From Paracoccus versutus (GTDB lineage: Bacteria; Pseudomonadota; Alphaproteobacteria; Rhodobacterales; Rhodobacteraceae): a stretch of DNA of 64,000 bases. Each line of letters starts with the position of its first letter. Position 1 is the first letter of the stretch. The DNA lies in contig NZ_JRKO01000003.1 of NCBI RefSeq assembly GCF_000763885.1, positions 1 to 64,000 on the forward strand, written 5' to 3'. Positions 35,205 to 43,963 of the stretch are shown here, in pieces. A model generated the notes under the pieces. It worked only from the letters and a program-made list of their open reading frames with translations, had not been told where the DNA came from and made no database searches. Position numbers and translations under genes: made by a program.

Positions 35205-36182
35205 TTACAGGGTGAAGCTGCGGCCGGCCCCGGCCTTGCCCGCGCGGGCAAGCGCCAGGGTGGCGATGGCGGTGTCCTGGATGCCGGTGCCGGTCAGGTC
35301 GGCCAGGGTGATCTGTTCGGGGCTGGTCCGGCCGGGGCGCTGCCCTGCCAGGATCTGGCCCAGCTCGGGGAAATCCTGCCCGGCCAGCGGCGCGTGGTGG
35401 AGTTCCCCCAGCTCGCGGGTCTGCGACAGGCGGTCGGCGACATAATAGGCACGCTCGATCAGGTCCGGCGCGATCTCGTTCTTGTGCTGGGCATCCGAGC
35501 CCATGGCGGTGACATGGGTGCCGGGCGCCACATCGGCGGCGGCCAGGATGGGCTTTTCCGCGGGCGTGGTCGTGACTACCAGATCTGCGCCGCGCGCAGC
35601 CCCGGCCACAGTCGCGGCGGCGATCACCGGAATGCGCAGGGCGGCGGTCATCTCGGCCGCGAAGGCTTGCGCCTTGGCGGGATCGCGCGCCCAGACCCGC
35701 GCGCCGGCCAGCGGCCGCACCAGCGCCAGCGCCTGCAGCTGCATCCGCGCCTGCATCCCGGCGCCCAGGATCGCCGCCGTCGCCGCATCCGGCCGGGCCA
35801 GCGCATCGGCGGCCACCGCCCCGGCGGCGGCGGTGCGCACGTCGGTCAGATAGCCGTTGTCCAGCAGCAGCGCCTCGACCAGCCCGGTCGTCGCGGACAG
35901 CACCACCATCATGCCGTTGGTCGAGGGCAGGCCAAGCGCCGGGTTGCCGAAAAAGCCGGGCGAGATCTTGATCGCGAAATGCGTGAGGCCGGGGACATAG
36001 GCGGTCTTCACATCGACCTCGCCCCGGTGTTCGGGGATGTCCAGGCGCAGGATCGGCGGCATCGCCACCGCCTTGGTCGCCAGCGCCACGAAGGCGTCGC
36101 GGATGCAGGCCACGGCCTCGGCGTCCAGCGGCACCAGGGCGCGCAGATCGGTCTCGGTCAGGATGGTTACGGGCGGTCTCAT
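35205..36182 (-). CDS. eutC: EutC, ornithine cyclodeaminase-like protein
   Basis: 325-residue member of the ornithine cyclodeaminase/mu-crystallin family. The Rossmann loop AILGAGMQARMQLQAL and the substrate-side lysine region VKTAYVPG are visible, as is LPSTNGMMVVLSATTG. In ectoine clusters EutABC are thought to convert 5-hydroxyectoine to ectoine; the exact chemistry of EutC is not settled. The start (ATG 36182) overlaps the eutB stop as ATGA. Confidence 0.9.
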   Translation of the reverse strand: MRPPVTILTETDLRALVPLDAEAVACIRDAFVALATKAVAMPPILRLDIPEHRGEVDVKTAYVPGLTHFAIKISPGFFGNPALGLPSTNGMMVVLSATTGLVEALLLDNGYLTDVRTAAAGAVAADALARPDAATAAILGAGMQARMQLQALALVRPLAGARVWARDPAKAQAFAAEMTAALRIPVIAAATVAGAARGADLVVTTTPAEKPILAAADVAPGTHVTAMGSDAQHKNEIAPDLIERAYYVADRLSQTRELGELHHAPLAGQDFPELGQILAGQRPGRTSPEQITLADLTGTGIQDTAIATLALARAGKAGAGRSFTL

Positions 36183-37129
36183 GCGGCCTCCGCCATGATG
36201 CGCGCGTGCAGCGCGGGGTCGATATTCGCGCCGGAAAGGATGCAGACGGTCGGGCCCTGCGGGACGACCTTGCCCGCCAGCAGCGCGGCGGTGCCGACGC
36301 TGGCCGCACCCTCGACGACATGGCCGGCGCGGCCGAGATGGCGGATGCCCTGGGCGATCTCGGCCTCGGTCAGCAGGATCACATCGTCCAGCAACGCGCG
36401 GCAGAGCGCGAAGGTCACGCGGTTCTGCAAGCCGATGCCGCCGCCCAGGCTGTCGGCCAGGCTGGCGGTTTCCGTGACCTCGACCGGATGGCCGGCGGCC
36501 AGGCTCGCGGCCATGGCGGCGCCGTTTTCCATGGTCAGGCCGATGACCCGCGTGCCGGGGGCCAGCGCCTTGATCGCCACCGCGACCCCGGCGGCAAGGC
36601 CACCGCCGGACAGCGGCACCAGCACCGCCTCGGCCGTGCCGATTTCCAGGCCGATGGTGCCCTGGCCCGCCACCACCGCCTTGTGGTCGAAGGGCGGGAT
36701 CTCGGTCATGCCTTCCTGCGCGACGGCGCGGGCGACCTCGGCCATGGCCTCGTCCTGGCTGGCGCCGGCGATGCGGACCTGCGCGCCCAGATCTCGGATC
36801 GCCTGCACCTTGTTGCCCGGCACCAGCCGCGACAGGCAGACGGTGGCCGGCACGTCCAGCGCGCGGGCGGCATGGGCCAGCGCCCGGCCATGGTTGCCGG
36901 TCGAGGCGGTGACGACGCCGCGCGTCAGCGCCTCGGGCGGCAGCGACAGGATCGCATTGGTCGCGCCGCGCAGCTTGAAGGCGCCGGTGGTCTGGCGGTA
37001 TTCGCATTTCAGCCAGACCGGCTGGCCCAGCCGCGCCGACAGCAGCTCATCGCGCAGCAGCGGCGTTTCCACCACATGGCCGCGGATGCGTTCGGCGGCG
37101 GCGCGGATGTCGTCCAGGGTCACGGTCAT
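36179..37129 (-). CDS. eutB: EutB, threonine dehydratase-like PLP enzyme
   Basis: 316-residue fold-type II PLP protein. PLP lysine in GAFKLRGATNA, STGNHGRALA as the substrate loop, and the phosphate-binding LSGGGLAAGVA are all clear, as in threonine/serine dehydratases. Position between eutA and eutC marks it as EutB, acting on hydroxyectoine. It has ATGA overlaps at both ends (eutA upstream, eutC downstream). Confidence 0.92.
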   Translation of the reverse strand: MTVTLDDIRAAAERIRGHVVETPLLRDELLSARLGQPVWLKCEYRQTTGAFKLRGATNAILSLPPEALTRGVVTASTGNHGRALAHAARALDVPATVCLSRLVPGNKVQAIRDLGAQVRIAGASQDEAMAEVARAVAQEGMTEIPPFDHKAVVAGQGTIGLEIGTAEAVLVPLSGGGLAAGVAVAIKALAPGTRVIGLTMENGAAMAASLAAGHPVEVTETASLADSLGGGIGLQNRVTFALCRALLDDVILLTEAEIAQGIRHLGRAGHVVEGAASVGTAALLAGKVVPQGPTVCILSGANIDPALHARIMAEAA

Positions 37130-37869
37130 GCCAGCCTCATCAACTGGCCCGGAGCCACCGGCCCGGTCACGCCGCAGGCCCGCGCGGCGGCCCAGAGCGT
37201 CGCGGAATTGGCCGAGACCACAGGCACGCCGACCGCATCCTCGATCCGGTCGATGATCGCGCAAGCGCGGACGGCGGTGCAGGCGATGAACAGCGCCTGG
37301 CTGCCCGGCACCAGCGCGGCACGCGCCGCCTCGATGATGGTGGCGTGCGAGATCCGCGCCATCTCGCGATCATCGGTCAGGTTCAGGCAAGAGACGCCCT
37401 GCAGGGCAAAGCCGCCGGCCTCGAAGCATTCCGCCATCGGCTGGGTGGTGCGCGGGGTATAGGGCGTCAGCAGGGTGATCCTGTCCGCCCCCAGCGCCCG
37501 CAGCGCCGCGAAGCCGGCCGAGATCGGCGTGATCGGTTCCGCCGAGGGCTTGCCCAGCCGGATCGCGTCGCGCACCGCCTGGTCGCCGATCACCACCGAG
37601 GCCGAAGTGCAGCTGTAGACCACCGCATCCAGATCCTCTTCCGGCAGGATCAGCGCCGCCGCCGCGGTCACGTCCTTGGCCATGGCGGCCAGCGTCTCGG
37701 GCGTCACCGGGTTGGCAAAGGGGATGCGGCTGGCATAGACGCCCACGCCATGCGCCGGCAGGGCGGCGAAATCGACTTCGGTCGTGTGGTCGGTCGCCAG
37801 CGTCACCAGGCCCAGGCGGCGGGGCAGGGGGCGGTCGTCCAGCGCGACCGGAACGGACAGGACAGTCAC
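37126..37869 (-). CDS. eutA: EutA, Asp/Glu racemase-superfamily protein
   Basis: 247-residue protein of the maleate isomerase/arylmalonate decarboxylase/Asp-Glu racemase group. It has two cysteines in the expected catalytic sites, VVYSCTSASVVIG and FIACTAVRACAII, plus GVYASRIPFANPVT. It is the first of the eutABC set for hydroxyectoine use. The start overlaps the ehuD stop by four bases. Confidence 0.9.
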   Translation of the reverse strand: MTVLSVPVALDDRPLPRRLGLVTLATDHTTEVDFAALPAHGVGVYASRIPFANPVTPETLAAMAKDVTAAAALILPEEDLDAVVYSCTSASVVIGDQAVRDAIRLGKPSAEPITPISAGFAALRALGADRITLLTPYTPRTTQPMAECFEAGGFALQGVSCLNLTDDREMARISHATIIEAARAALVPGSQALFIACTAVRACAIIDRIEDAVGVPVVSANSATLWAAARACGVTGPVAPGQLMRLA

Positions 37870-38525
37870 CGCGAAATCCTCCCATAACGGCGTTCCAGCC
37901 AGCGCAGCGCCACCACCGAGATCAGGCTGACGACCAGGAACATCACGCCGACCAGCGTCATCGGCTCGACATAGCGATAGGAGCTGTTGGCCACCGACTT
38001 GGCCTGGTTCATCAGCTCAAGCACGGTGATGGCCGACAGCAGCGGCGTTTCCTTGAACATGGCCAGCAGATAATTGGCCATCGCCGGGATCATCGGCGGC
38101 ACCGCCTGCGGCAGCACCACGTGCAGCCAGGTCTGGCGCGTGGTCAGGTTGGTGGCCTTGGCCGCCTCCCATTGCCCGCGGGGCACCCCCTCGATGCCGC
38201 CGCGATAGACCTCGGCGGCATAGGTGGCGTAATGCAGGCCCATGCCGATCACGCCCGCAGTCAGCGCCGGCAGGCGCAGCCCCAGGTCGGGCAGCACGTA
38301 GAAGATGAAGTAAAGCTGCACCAGCAGCGGCGTGCCGCGGATGAACTCGACCACGAAGCCGGTGGTGCGGGCGACGGCGCGGTTGGCCGAGCGGCGCAGG
38401 ATGGCGAAGACCAGCCCCAGCACGGCAGCGACCACGGCGCCAAGCGCGGTGGCGATCAGGGTGATCCGAAAGCCGGCCAGCAGGGTCGGCATGATCGACC
38501 AGGCGAAATCCCAATCCCATTCCAT
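37866..38525 (-). CDS. ehuD: Ectoine/hydroxyectoine ABC transporter permease EhuD
   Basis: 219-residue HisM-type permease of the polar amino acid uptake family. Features: the first TM block LLAGFRITLIATALGAVVAAVLGLV, FIRGTPLLVQLYFIFYVLP, the EAA loop RGQWEAAKATNLTTRQTWLHVVLPQAVPPMIP, and a final TM VGVMFLVVSLISVVAL. It would pair with EhuC and be powered by EhuA. One base separates it from the ehuC stop. Confidence 0.92.
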   Translation of the reverse strand: MEWDWDFAWSIMPTLLAGFRITLIATALGAVVAAVLGLVFAILRRSANRAVARTTGFVVEFIRGTPLLVQLYFIFYVLPDLGLRLPALTAGVIGMGLHYATYAAEVYRGGIEGVPRGQWEAAKATNLTTRQTWLHVVLPQAVPPMIPAMANYLLAMFKETPLLSAITVLELMNQAKSVANSSYRYVEPMTLVGVMFLVVSLISVVALRWLERRYGRISR

Positions 38526-38526
38526 C

Positions 38527-39183
38527 TCAGCGCACCCCGTCCAGGCCGCGCGTCACCCGCCGCTCCAGCCGGCGCATGCCGAAGGAAAGCGCCGAGGACA
38601 TGGCGAAATACAGCAGCAGGATGGTGACGAAGGGCATCAGCGTGCTGCCGGTCTGCGACCGCACCACCTGCGCCTGGAAGGTCATGTCCGACAGCGAGAT
38701 CAGCGACACGACCGAGGTAGCCTTCAAAAGCTCGATGGCGTTGTTGCCGAAGGTCGGCAGCATCAGGGGCAGCGCCTGCGGCAGGATGACGTGGCGCATG
38801 CGCTGGAACCGGGTCAGGTTGACGGCCACGCAGGCCTCGTGCTGGTCGCGCGGCACGGCCAGGATGGCGCCGCGCACCACCTCGGCCCCATAGGCGCCGA
38901 CGTTCAGCCCTAGGGCCATCACCCCGGCCTGCATCGGCGTCAGTTCCGCGCCGGTCATCGGCAGCACGAAATAGATCCAGAACAGCTGCACGAAGATCGA
39001 GGTGCCGCGGAAGAACTCGATATAGGCGGTCGCGAGCCAGCGGACCCAGGCGTGGCGCGAGATGCGGCCGAGCCCGGCGATGAAGGCCACGACCAACGCC
39101 AGGGCCGAACCCATCAGGGTCAGCTTGACCGTGACCCAGGCCCCCATAAGGATGAGTGTCAGATATCCTGCCCAGTCGCCCAT
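38527..39183 (-). CDS. ehuC: Ectoine/hydroxyectoine ABC transporter permease EhuC
   Basis: 218-residue HisM-type permease. Motifs: YIEFFRGTSIFVQLFWIYFVLPM, the EAA loop RDQHEACVAVNLTRFQRMRHVILPQALPLMLP and a C-terminal RRLERRVTRGL. The start ATG 39183 (MGDWAGYLTLILMGAWV) was chosen over a long shadow frame that overlaps ehuB. It starts 59 bp after ehuB, with a stable hairpin in between. Confidence 0.92.
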   Translation of the reverse strand: MGDWAGYLTLILMGAWVTVKLTLMGSALALVVAFIAGLGRISRHAWVRWLATAYIEFFRGTSIFVQLFWIYFVLPMTGAELTPMQAGVMALGLNVGAYGAEVVRGAILAVPRDQHEACVAVNLTRFQRMRHVILPQALPLMLPTFGNNAIELLKATSVVSLISLSDMTFQAQVVRSQTGSTLMPFVTILLLYFAMSSALSFGMRRLERRVTRGLDGVR

Positions 39184-39215
39184 GCGCCGAAGCCTGCCTT
39201 TGCCGTTGTCGGGAT

Positions 39216-39236
39216 GGGCGGGGTCGGCCCCCGCCC
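39216..39236 (-). other. Intra-operon GC hairpin between ehuB and ehuC
   Basis: GGGCGGGG (39216-39223) and CCCCGCCC (39229-39236) are perfect complements with a 5-base loop, in the 59-bp gap after the binding-protein gene. No T-run follows. Hairpins at this place usually protect the upstream mRNA, giving more binding protein than permease; this role is inferred. Confidence 0.6.
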
Positions 39237-39242
39237 CGGATA

Positions 39243-40064
39243 TTACTGCGCGGCGCAGAGCGCGTCGCGGGTGGTGGACATGGCCGCGGCCGCCGAGAAG
39301 CCGTAGGGCTCGACGATCTGGGCGAATTCGCCCGATTCCTTCAGCTTGGCCAGTTCCACGTCGAAGGCGTCGCGCAGCGCGGTGTCCTTCTTGTTGAAGG
39401 CGGCGCCGTCGCAATAGACCGGGGCGCCTTCGACCGGGGCAAAGACTTCCAGGTTGGCGTCGCCCGATTTCGCCAGCAGGTCGTTCAGTGACAGGACCGG
39501 CAGCGAATAGGCGTCGATGCGGCCGTCCTGCACCATCTTCAGCCCCGATTGCGGGTCGGGCACCACGACCAGCCGGTCGCGCGGCACGCCGGCATCCAGC
39601 GCCAGCTTTTCCTCGGTCCCGCCGCCGGGGGCGCCCATCCTGGCCGAGGCGTCGTTGGCGATGTCGGCATAGGACTTGAAGCCCTTGGGATTGCCCTTGG
39701 GCACCAGCAGCGCCTCGGCATCGCACAGGATCGGCTGGGAATAGGCGACCGCGTTGCAGCGTTCGGGCTTCATGAACAGGCCCGCGGTGATCGCATCGAC
39801 GCGGCCGGCCTGCAGGCTGGGGATCATCGCGCCATATTCGGCGATCGAGGCCTCTAGGTCCTTGATCCCCAGCTTTTCGAACACCGCGCGCGCCACGTCC
39901 GGCGCCGCCCCCGAGACCTTGCCGTCCGAGGCGACGGCGGTATAGGGCGGCTCGTTGCCGATGGCGATGCGGACATAGCCCTGCTTTTGCAGGTCTTCCA
40001 GCTTGTCGGCCATGGCGGGCAGCGGTGCGGCCAGCAAGGCCACGGCAATCAGGCATTTCTTCAT
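39243..40064 (-). CDS. ehuB: Ectoine/hydroxyectoine-binding periplasmic protein EhuB
   Basis: 273-residue solute-binding protein of family 3. A Sec signal MKKCLIAVALLAAPLPAMA is followed by DKLEDLQKQGYVRIAIGNEPPYTAVA, where the aromatic and charged residues form the start of the ligand pocket, and SIAEYGAMIPSLQAGRVDAITAGLFM. ATG 40064 has AGGAGA six to eight bases upstream. It delivers ectoine and hydroxyectoine to EhuCD. Confidence 0.93.
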   Translation of the reverse strand: MKKCLIAVALLAAPLPAMADKLEDLQKQGYVRIAIGNEPPYTAVASDGKVSGAAPDVARAVFEKLGIKDLEASIAEYGAMIPSLQAGRVDAITAGLFMKPERCNAVAYSQPILCDAEALLVPKGNPKGFKSYADIANDASARMGAPGGGTEEKLALDAGVPRDRLVVVPDPQSGLKMVQDGRIDAYSLPVLSLNDLLAKSGDANLEVFAPVEGAPVYCDGAAFNKKDTALRDAFDVELAKLKESGEFAQIVEPYGFSAAAAMSTTRDALCAAQ

Positions 40065-40087
40065 CGTTCTCTCCTGTCGGGTTGGCA

Positions 40088-40873
40088 TCACACGCGCTGT
40101 CCGGCGGCGATGATCTTGCGCAGGAAGGACTTCGTGCGGTCCTCTTGCGGCGCGGTGAATAGCTGGGCAGGCGGGCCCTGTTCGACGATGCGGCCCTTGT
40201 CGAAGAACAGGACGCGGTCGGCGAAATCACGGGCGAAGCCCATCTCATGCGTGACCAGAAGCATGGTCATGTCGGTCTCGGCGGCCAGGCGCTTCATCAC
40301 CTCCAGCACTTCCTCGACCAACTCGGGGTCGAGTGCCGAAGTCACCTCGTCGAACAGCATGATCTGCGGCTGCAAGGCCAGGGCGCGGGCGATGGCGACG
40401 CGCTGCTTCTGGCCGCCGGAAAGCTGGCTTGGCATGTAATCCGCCTTGTCGGCCAGCCCCACCATGTCCAGCAGATCGCGCGCCCGCCTGTCGGCCGCGG
40501 CGCGGGCCTCGCCCTTGGTCAGCATCGGCGCCAGCGTGATGTTCTGCAAGACCGACTTGTGCGGGAACAGGTTGAAATGCTGGAAGACCATGCCGATATG
40601 GCGGCGCATCCTGTGCAGATGCGCCTCGTCCGCCGGCACCTCGGCGCCGTTCCGCTGCATGTGGTAAAGCGGCTCGCCGCAGACCTCGATGCGCCCGCCC
40701 GAGATGTCCTCCAGCGTCATCAGGATGCGCAGGATGGTGGTCTTGCCCGAGCCCGAGGGGCCGATCAGCGCCAGCTTTTCGCCCTTCATCACGTCGAAGT
40801 TCAGCCCGTCAATGACGGTCAGCGTCCCGAAGGACTTTCGCAGGTTCTGGATGCGAATGATCGGCTGGTCCAA
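40088..40873 (-). CDS. ehuA: Ectoine/hydroxyectoine ABC transporter ATPase EhuA
   Basis: 261-residue ATPase of the polar amino acid type. Walker A GPSGSGKTT, signature LSGGQKQRVAIARAL, Walker B IMLFDEVTSALDPELVEEV and the H-loop LVTHEMGFA are complete. The start is a TTG at 40873 with AAGGGGG eight or so bases upstream; no ATG gives a better N-terminus. It is the first gene of the catabolic operon after enuR, 97 bp downstream of the enuR stop. Confidence 0.92.
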   Translation of the reverse strand: MDQPIIRIQNLRKSFGTLTVIDGLNFDVMKGEKLALIGPSGSGKTTILRILMTLEDISGGRIEVCGEPLYHMQRNGAEVPADEAHLHRMRRHIGMVFQHFNLFPHKSVLQNITLAPMLTKGEARAAADRRARDLLDMVGLADKADYMPSQLSGGQKQRVAIARALALQPQIMLFDEVTSALDPELVEEVLEVMKRLAAETDMTMLLVTHEMGFARDFADRVLFFDKGRIVEQGPPAQLFTAPQEDRTKSFLRKIIAAGQRV

Positions 40874-40970
40874 AAGCGTCCCCCTTGCTGTCCAGAGGAA
40901 CTTTGCAGCGAGATTAAATCAGGTCAATATTTAAATAATATCATGACAATTTTCCGGGGCAATCTGCCTG
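40874..40970 (-). promoter_or_regulatory. AT-rich intergenic region, probable ehu-eut-doe promoter and EnuR site
   Basis: The gap between enuR and ehuA is strikingly AT-rich for this genome. It contains an inverted repeat ATATT-N5-AATAT (40927-40941) flanked by GTCA and TGAC, and on the minus strand TTGTCA and TTGACC words that could serve as -35 elements. EnuR is known to act as a repressor of ectoine operons in Rhodobacteraceae; binding here is inferred. Confidence 0.5.
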
Positions 40971-42356
40971 TCAAATCAGCGGCAGCAGGGGTTCCGCGCT
41001 GCCGCCCAGGGTTTCGGCCACCAGGGCAAGGCCGCGGCGCAGCTCTTCCGTCCCGGTCGAACCCAGCGCGATTCGCACCGCGTCGCGCCGACCCCGCTCG
41101 CTCAGCCGGAAGGCGCGGCCCGAGGCGACGGCGACGCCGCGCTGTCGGGCCTGGGCCACGAATTCCTCTTCGTCGCGGCCGGGGGGCAGTTCCAGCCAGA
41201 TGTGCAGGCTTTGCGGATGGCTGCGGAAGGGGGCCGCGCCCAGAACCTCGCGCGCGATGCCATGGCGGATGGCCAGCGCCTCGCGCTGCCACAGGATCAG
41301 CCGGTCCACGGTGCCGTCGCCGATCCAATGGCTCAGCAATTCGACCATGGCGGGGGTGGCCATCCAGTTCGTCACCAGGTGCCGGTTGGCGGTGGCCGAG
41401 GCAAGCCGCGGCGGCGACAGCAGCCAGGCCACCCGCAGCCCCGGCAGCGTGGTCTTGGTGAAGCCGTTGATATGCAGCACCCGCTCGGGCGCCAGCACCG
41501 CCATGGGCGGCGGCCGGTCCGGGATCATCGCGTTCAGCATGTCGTTCTCGACGATCAGCAGGTCGTGGCGGCGGGCGATGGCGGCCAGTTCGGCGCGCCG
41601 CTCGGCGCTGCTCATGATCGCCATGGGGTTGATCGCGGCCGGCTGCATGTAAAGCGCGCGCAGGCTGCCCTTGCGCGCCAGGTGGTCCAGCGCCTCGGGC
41701 ACGATGCCGTCCTCGTCCACCGGCAGCCCTTCCAGGTGCAGGCCCAGGTATTTGCACAGCGGCATCAGCAGGTGATGGGTCAGCGCGGCGGCGGCCAGCG
41801 TGCCGCCCGCGGGCACCGCGCTCATCACCGCGGTGGTGATGGCGGATGTGGCGCCGTCGGTAAGGGTGATGTTTTCGGGCGCCGCCTCGATCCCCTTGCG
41901 GCGCAGCCAGTCCGCGGCGATCTGCCGGTGCTGCGGCAGGACCGAGTTCGGCCGGAACGACAACGCCGCCGGGACGGGCAGGTTCTCGGCGACCCAATGC
42001 AGCCCCTCGCGAAAGGTCTCGACATGCATCCGCTCGGTGACGGGCTTGAGGATCGACAGGTCCACCAGCTCGCCCAGCCGCTCGGCCAGGTAGGGCGGGG
42101 TATTTTCCGAGCCGGGGGGCAGCACGAAGGAACCGCGCCCGACCTCTCCCACCACCAGGCCGCGGCGGATCAGCTCCTCATAGGCGCGCGAGACGGTCTG
42201 GACCGACAGGCCCAGATCGTCGGCCAGCCGGCGCTGGGGCGGCAGGCGGGTTCCGGCGGGCAATTGGCCATCGCGGATCGCCCGCGCATATTGCTCGGCC
42301 AAGGAAAGATAGGCCGGGCGATGCAAGGCGCTGGGGTCGGGGGTCCATATTGTCAT
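40971..42356 (-). CDS. enuR: EnuR, MocR-type (GntR/aminotransferase) repressor of ectoine catabolism
   Basis: 461 residues with a GntR winged helix (SLAEQYARAIRDGQLPAG, RRLADDLGLSVQTVSRAYEEL) fused to a class I aminotransferase-like domain. The PLP lysine is in INGFTKTTLPGLRVAW and the pyridine-ring Asp region is LIVENDMLNAMI. In EnuR the bound PLP reacts with ectoine breakdown intermediates, which releases the protein from DNA. The start at 42356 (MTIWTPDPSAL) was chosen as the conserved EnuR N-terminus. It is transcribed in the same direction as the transporter genes. Confidence 0.93.
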   Translation of the reverse strand: MTIWTPDPSALHRPAYLSLAEQYARAIRDGQLPAGTRLPPQRRLADDLGLSVQTVSRAYEELIRRGLVVGEVGRGSFVLPPGSENTPPYLAERLGELVDLSILKPVTERMHVETFREGLHWVAENLPVPAALSFRPNSVLPQHRQIAADWLRRKGIEAAPENITLTDGATSAITTAVMSAVPAGGTLAAAALTHHLLMPLCKYLGLHLEGLPVDEDGIVPEALDHLARKGSLRALYMQPAAINPMAIMSSAERRAELAAIARRHDLLIVENDMLNAMIPDRPPPMAVLAPERVLHINGFTKTTLPGLRVAWLLSPPRLASATANRHLVTNWMATPAMVELLSHWIGDGTVDRLILWQREALAIRHGIAREVLGAAPFRSHPQSLHIWLELPPGRDEEEFVAQARQRGVAVASGRAFRLSERGRRDAVRIALGSTGTEELRRGLALVAETLGGSAEPLLPLI

Positions 42357-42869
42357 GAGCGAAGACCAAGGCAATCCTGTCGATAGGCAGGAATGTTATG
42401 ATTTCACCGCCGCCCCCGCAATCACTGTCTTGCCCTTCGGGGGGCTGAAAGGGCGGATCGCCGCCCTTCGACCCTCACCGGGAACTCAGGCTGCGGCAAA
42501 GGCCGAGCCCATGAAGTTCCGGGATCGCCAAGGCAAATTTCAGCCCGGCAAAAGCGAGGGGCCGCCGCCTGTCCCGGACACCGGCGGTTCGCCAGGCGCA
42601 AGATCTGGACATCGCCCTTGGCGCGCGCGTGCCCGATGCGGCGGGATGCAGCCCCGCCGCGACGACGGCGCCGGCTGCGGCGGCACGCAGGACCGCATAG
42701 CCATGTTGATGTTGGGCGGACCCTTTCGACCGGCGCCTGGGCCGGGCTGCCGAAGGGCTTGCGGGTGACGACCAAGGGGCGCCCCGTTGCGCGTCTGGCG
42801 GGCCAGGCAACAGGCGGTATCGTTGCGCAGTCGGCGCGCCCCCGCTGTCGCGGCCCTGCTTGCGGGACG
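42357..42869. other. Gene-free stretch
   Basis: No convincing gene on either strand. It must hold the enuR promoter next to 42356. An 8-bp hairpin, AAGGGCGG (42449-42456) with CCGCCCTT (42461-42468), is visible but is not followed by a T-run. Confidence 0.5.
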
Positions 42870-43178
42870 TTATCGCAACCGGCTTCCTGCGACGGCGGGG
42901 CGGGCCGGCTCTTCGGCCTCTCCCGCGCAAAGACGCCCGCAGCACCCGGCATGATCGTCGGGGACATGGTTCGCGTTGTGCCAGGCAAGCGCCACCAACG
43001 TCGCCGAGCCGGTCAGGCAATAGGCGGCGATGATCCATACCAGCCCCCAGCCCATCCACCAGGCCAGTCCACCGGCCGCAAGGGCCGTCAGAACCGCAAG
43101 GATGACGGTCCCCATCGGAAAGCCGCCCGCGTGATCGCTGTCGAATCGGCAGAATTCATCGCGCATGACCTTTTCCAT
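42870..43178 (-). CDS. Small membrane protein, two predicted TM helices
   Basis: 102 residues. A charged N-terminus (MEKVMRDEFCRFDSDHAGG) is followed by two hydrophobic segments (GTVILAVLTALAAGGLAWWMG and LVWIIAAYCLTGSATLVALAW) and a cytoplasmic tail with two adjacent cysteines (AGCCGRLC). ATG 43178 has AAGGAG about eight bases upstream, so translation is likely. It follows the small Hint-like gene 12 bp downstream on the same strand, suggesting an operon. No known family is recognised. Confidence 0.65.
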   Translation of the reverse strand: MEKVMRDEFCRFDSDHAGGFPMGTVILAVLTALAAGGLAWWMGWGLVWIIAAYCLTGSATLVALAWHNANHVPDDHAGCCGRLCAGEAEEPARPAVAGSRLR

Positions 43179-43190
43179 GGGGTGGCTCCT

Positions 43191-43616
43191 TCAATGCAAA
43201 TGGGATGGACAGGGCGCCAGGACGCGCAGGCAGAACCCGCAGGACATCACGAAGCGGTCGCGTTCGGGAAAGATGGCGAACAGCATGGCGTCCTCTGGCA
43301 GCGGGATGCCGATCCGCTGGGCGGTCGGCGGGCCAAGGCGGGGCTGGTCCTCATTCCCCTCCGGCGCTCCCGGAACCAGGATCGGCCGGCGCCGCGATAG
43401 CGCAAGCCCGTGCGTGGGGCAGCCCGGACCCAGGCGGCCCTGCGCGACGCCGAAAAGCAGGCCCTGCGCCTCAAGCGAGCAGCAGCCGAAAATGCCCAGG
43501 ATCTCGACATGATCGTCGGACAGCGGGTCGTAAAGGACATCTCCGGCGCGCAGGGATTGCACGGGCACCATGGCCCCGCTGCGGCGGATCTGGACGGGGG
43601 TGTGTTCTGCAAGCAT
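43191..43616 (-). CDS. Small Hint-like domain protein
   Basis: 141 residues beginning MLAEHTPVQIRRSGAMVPVQ. The core VQSLRAGDVLYDPLSDDHVEILGIF corresponds to the early beta strands of Hint (hedgehog/intein) domains of the type fused to RTX proteins, but the catalytic CFxxGT start of a working Hint domain is absent; cysteines occur later (GCC, GPGCP, SCGFCL). ATG 43616 has GGAGG six bases upstream. It sits 347 bp downstream of the large RTX/Hint gene on the same strand and may be a stand-alone relative. Function unknown. Confidence 0.6.
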   Translation of the reverse strand: MLAEHTPVQIRRSGAMVPVQSLRAGDVLYDPLSDDHVEILGIFGCCSLEAQGLLFGVAQGRLGPGCPTHGLALSRRRPILVPGAPEGNEDQPRLGPPTAQRIGIPLPEDAMLFAIFPERDRFVMSCGFCLRVLAPCPSHLH

Positions 43617-43963
43617 GTCGGCCTCCGGTTCCGTATCGGCTCTGCGGATCTGTTCCGTGACAGCCACGGTCTGCCGCGCCGCGCCGGTCTCCGCCGCAAG
43701 GCGATGCGAGGAGCGTGCCGCAGCCGGTTCGCACCGTGACGCTTTGGTGCAGCCGTTCCAGAACCGCCCCGCGCGGGGCGGTGCTGCCGGCCTTCCTGGT
43801 CCAGGCGGCAAGATGCCCCTGCCGCTTCGGTGATTGGGGCCCTGTCGGCGCTGCTCGGCCACCGCCAGGGCCTTGCGGTCGGCGCGACGGTTGTTTCCGT
43901 CCCATCCGCCCGCCAGGTCGCCATGGTCCGGGGCGTGGCGCTGGGCCCGCGCCCCGGTCGGCA
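43617..43963. other. Gene-free stretch between the two Hint-type genes
   Basis: Nothing with family character is seen here on either strand apart from the ribosome binding site of the small Hint-like gene. Confidence 0.5.

Noticed and set aside
42422..43059. Overlapping minus-strand frames beside enuR
   Set aside because: Arg-rich, no ribosome binding site; the frame starting at 43178 explains the strand better.
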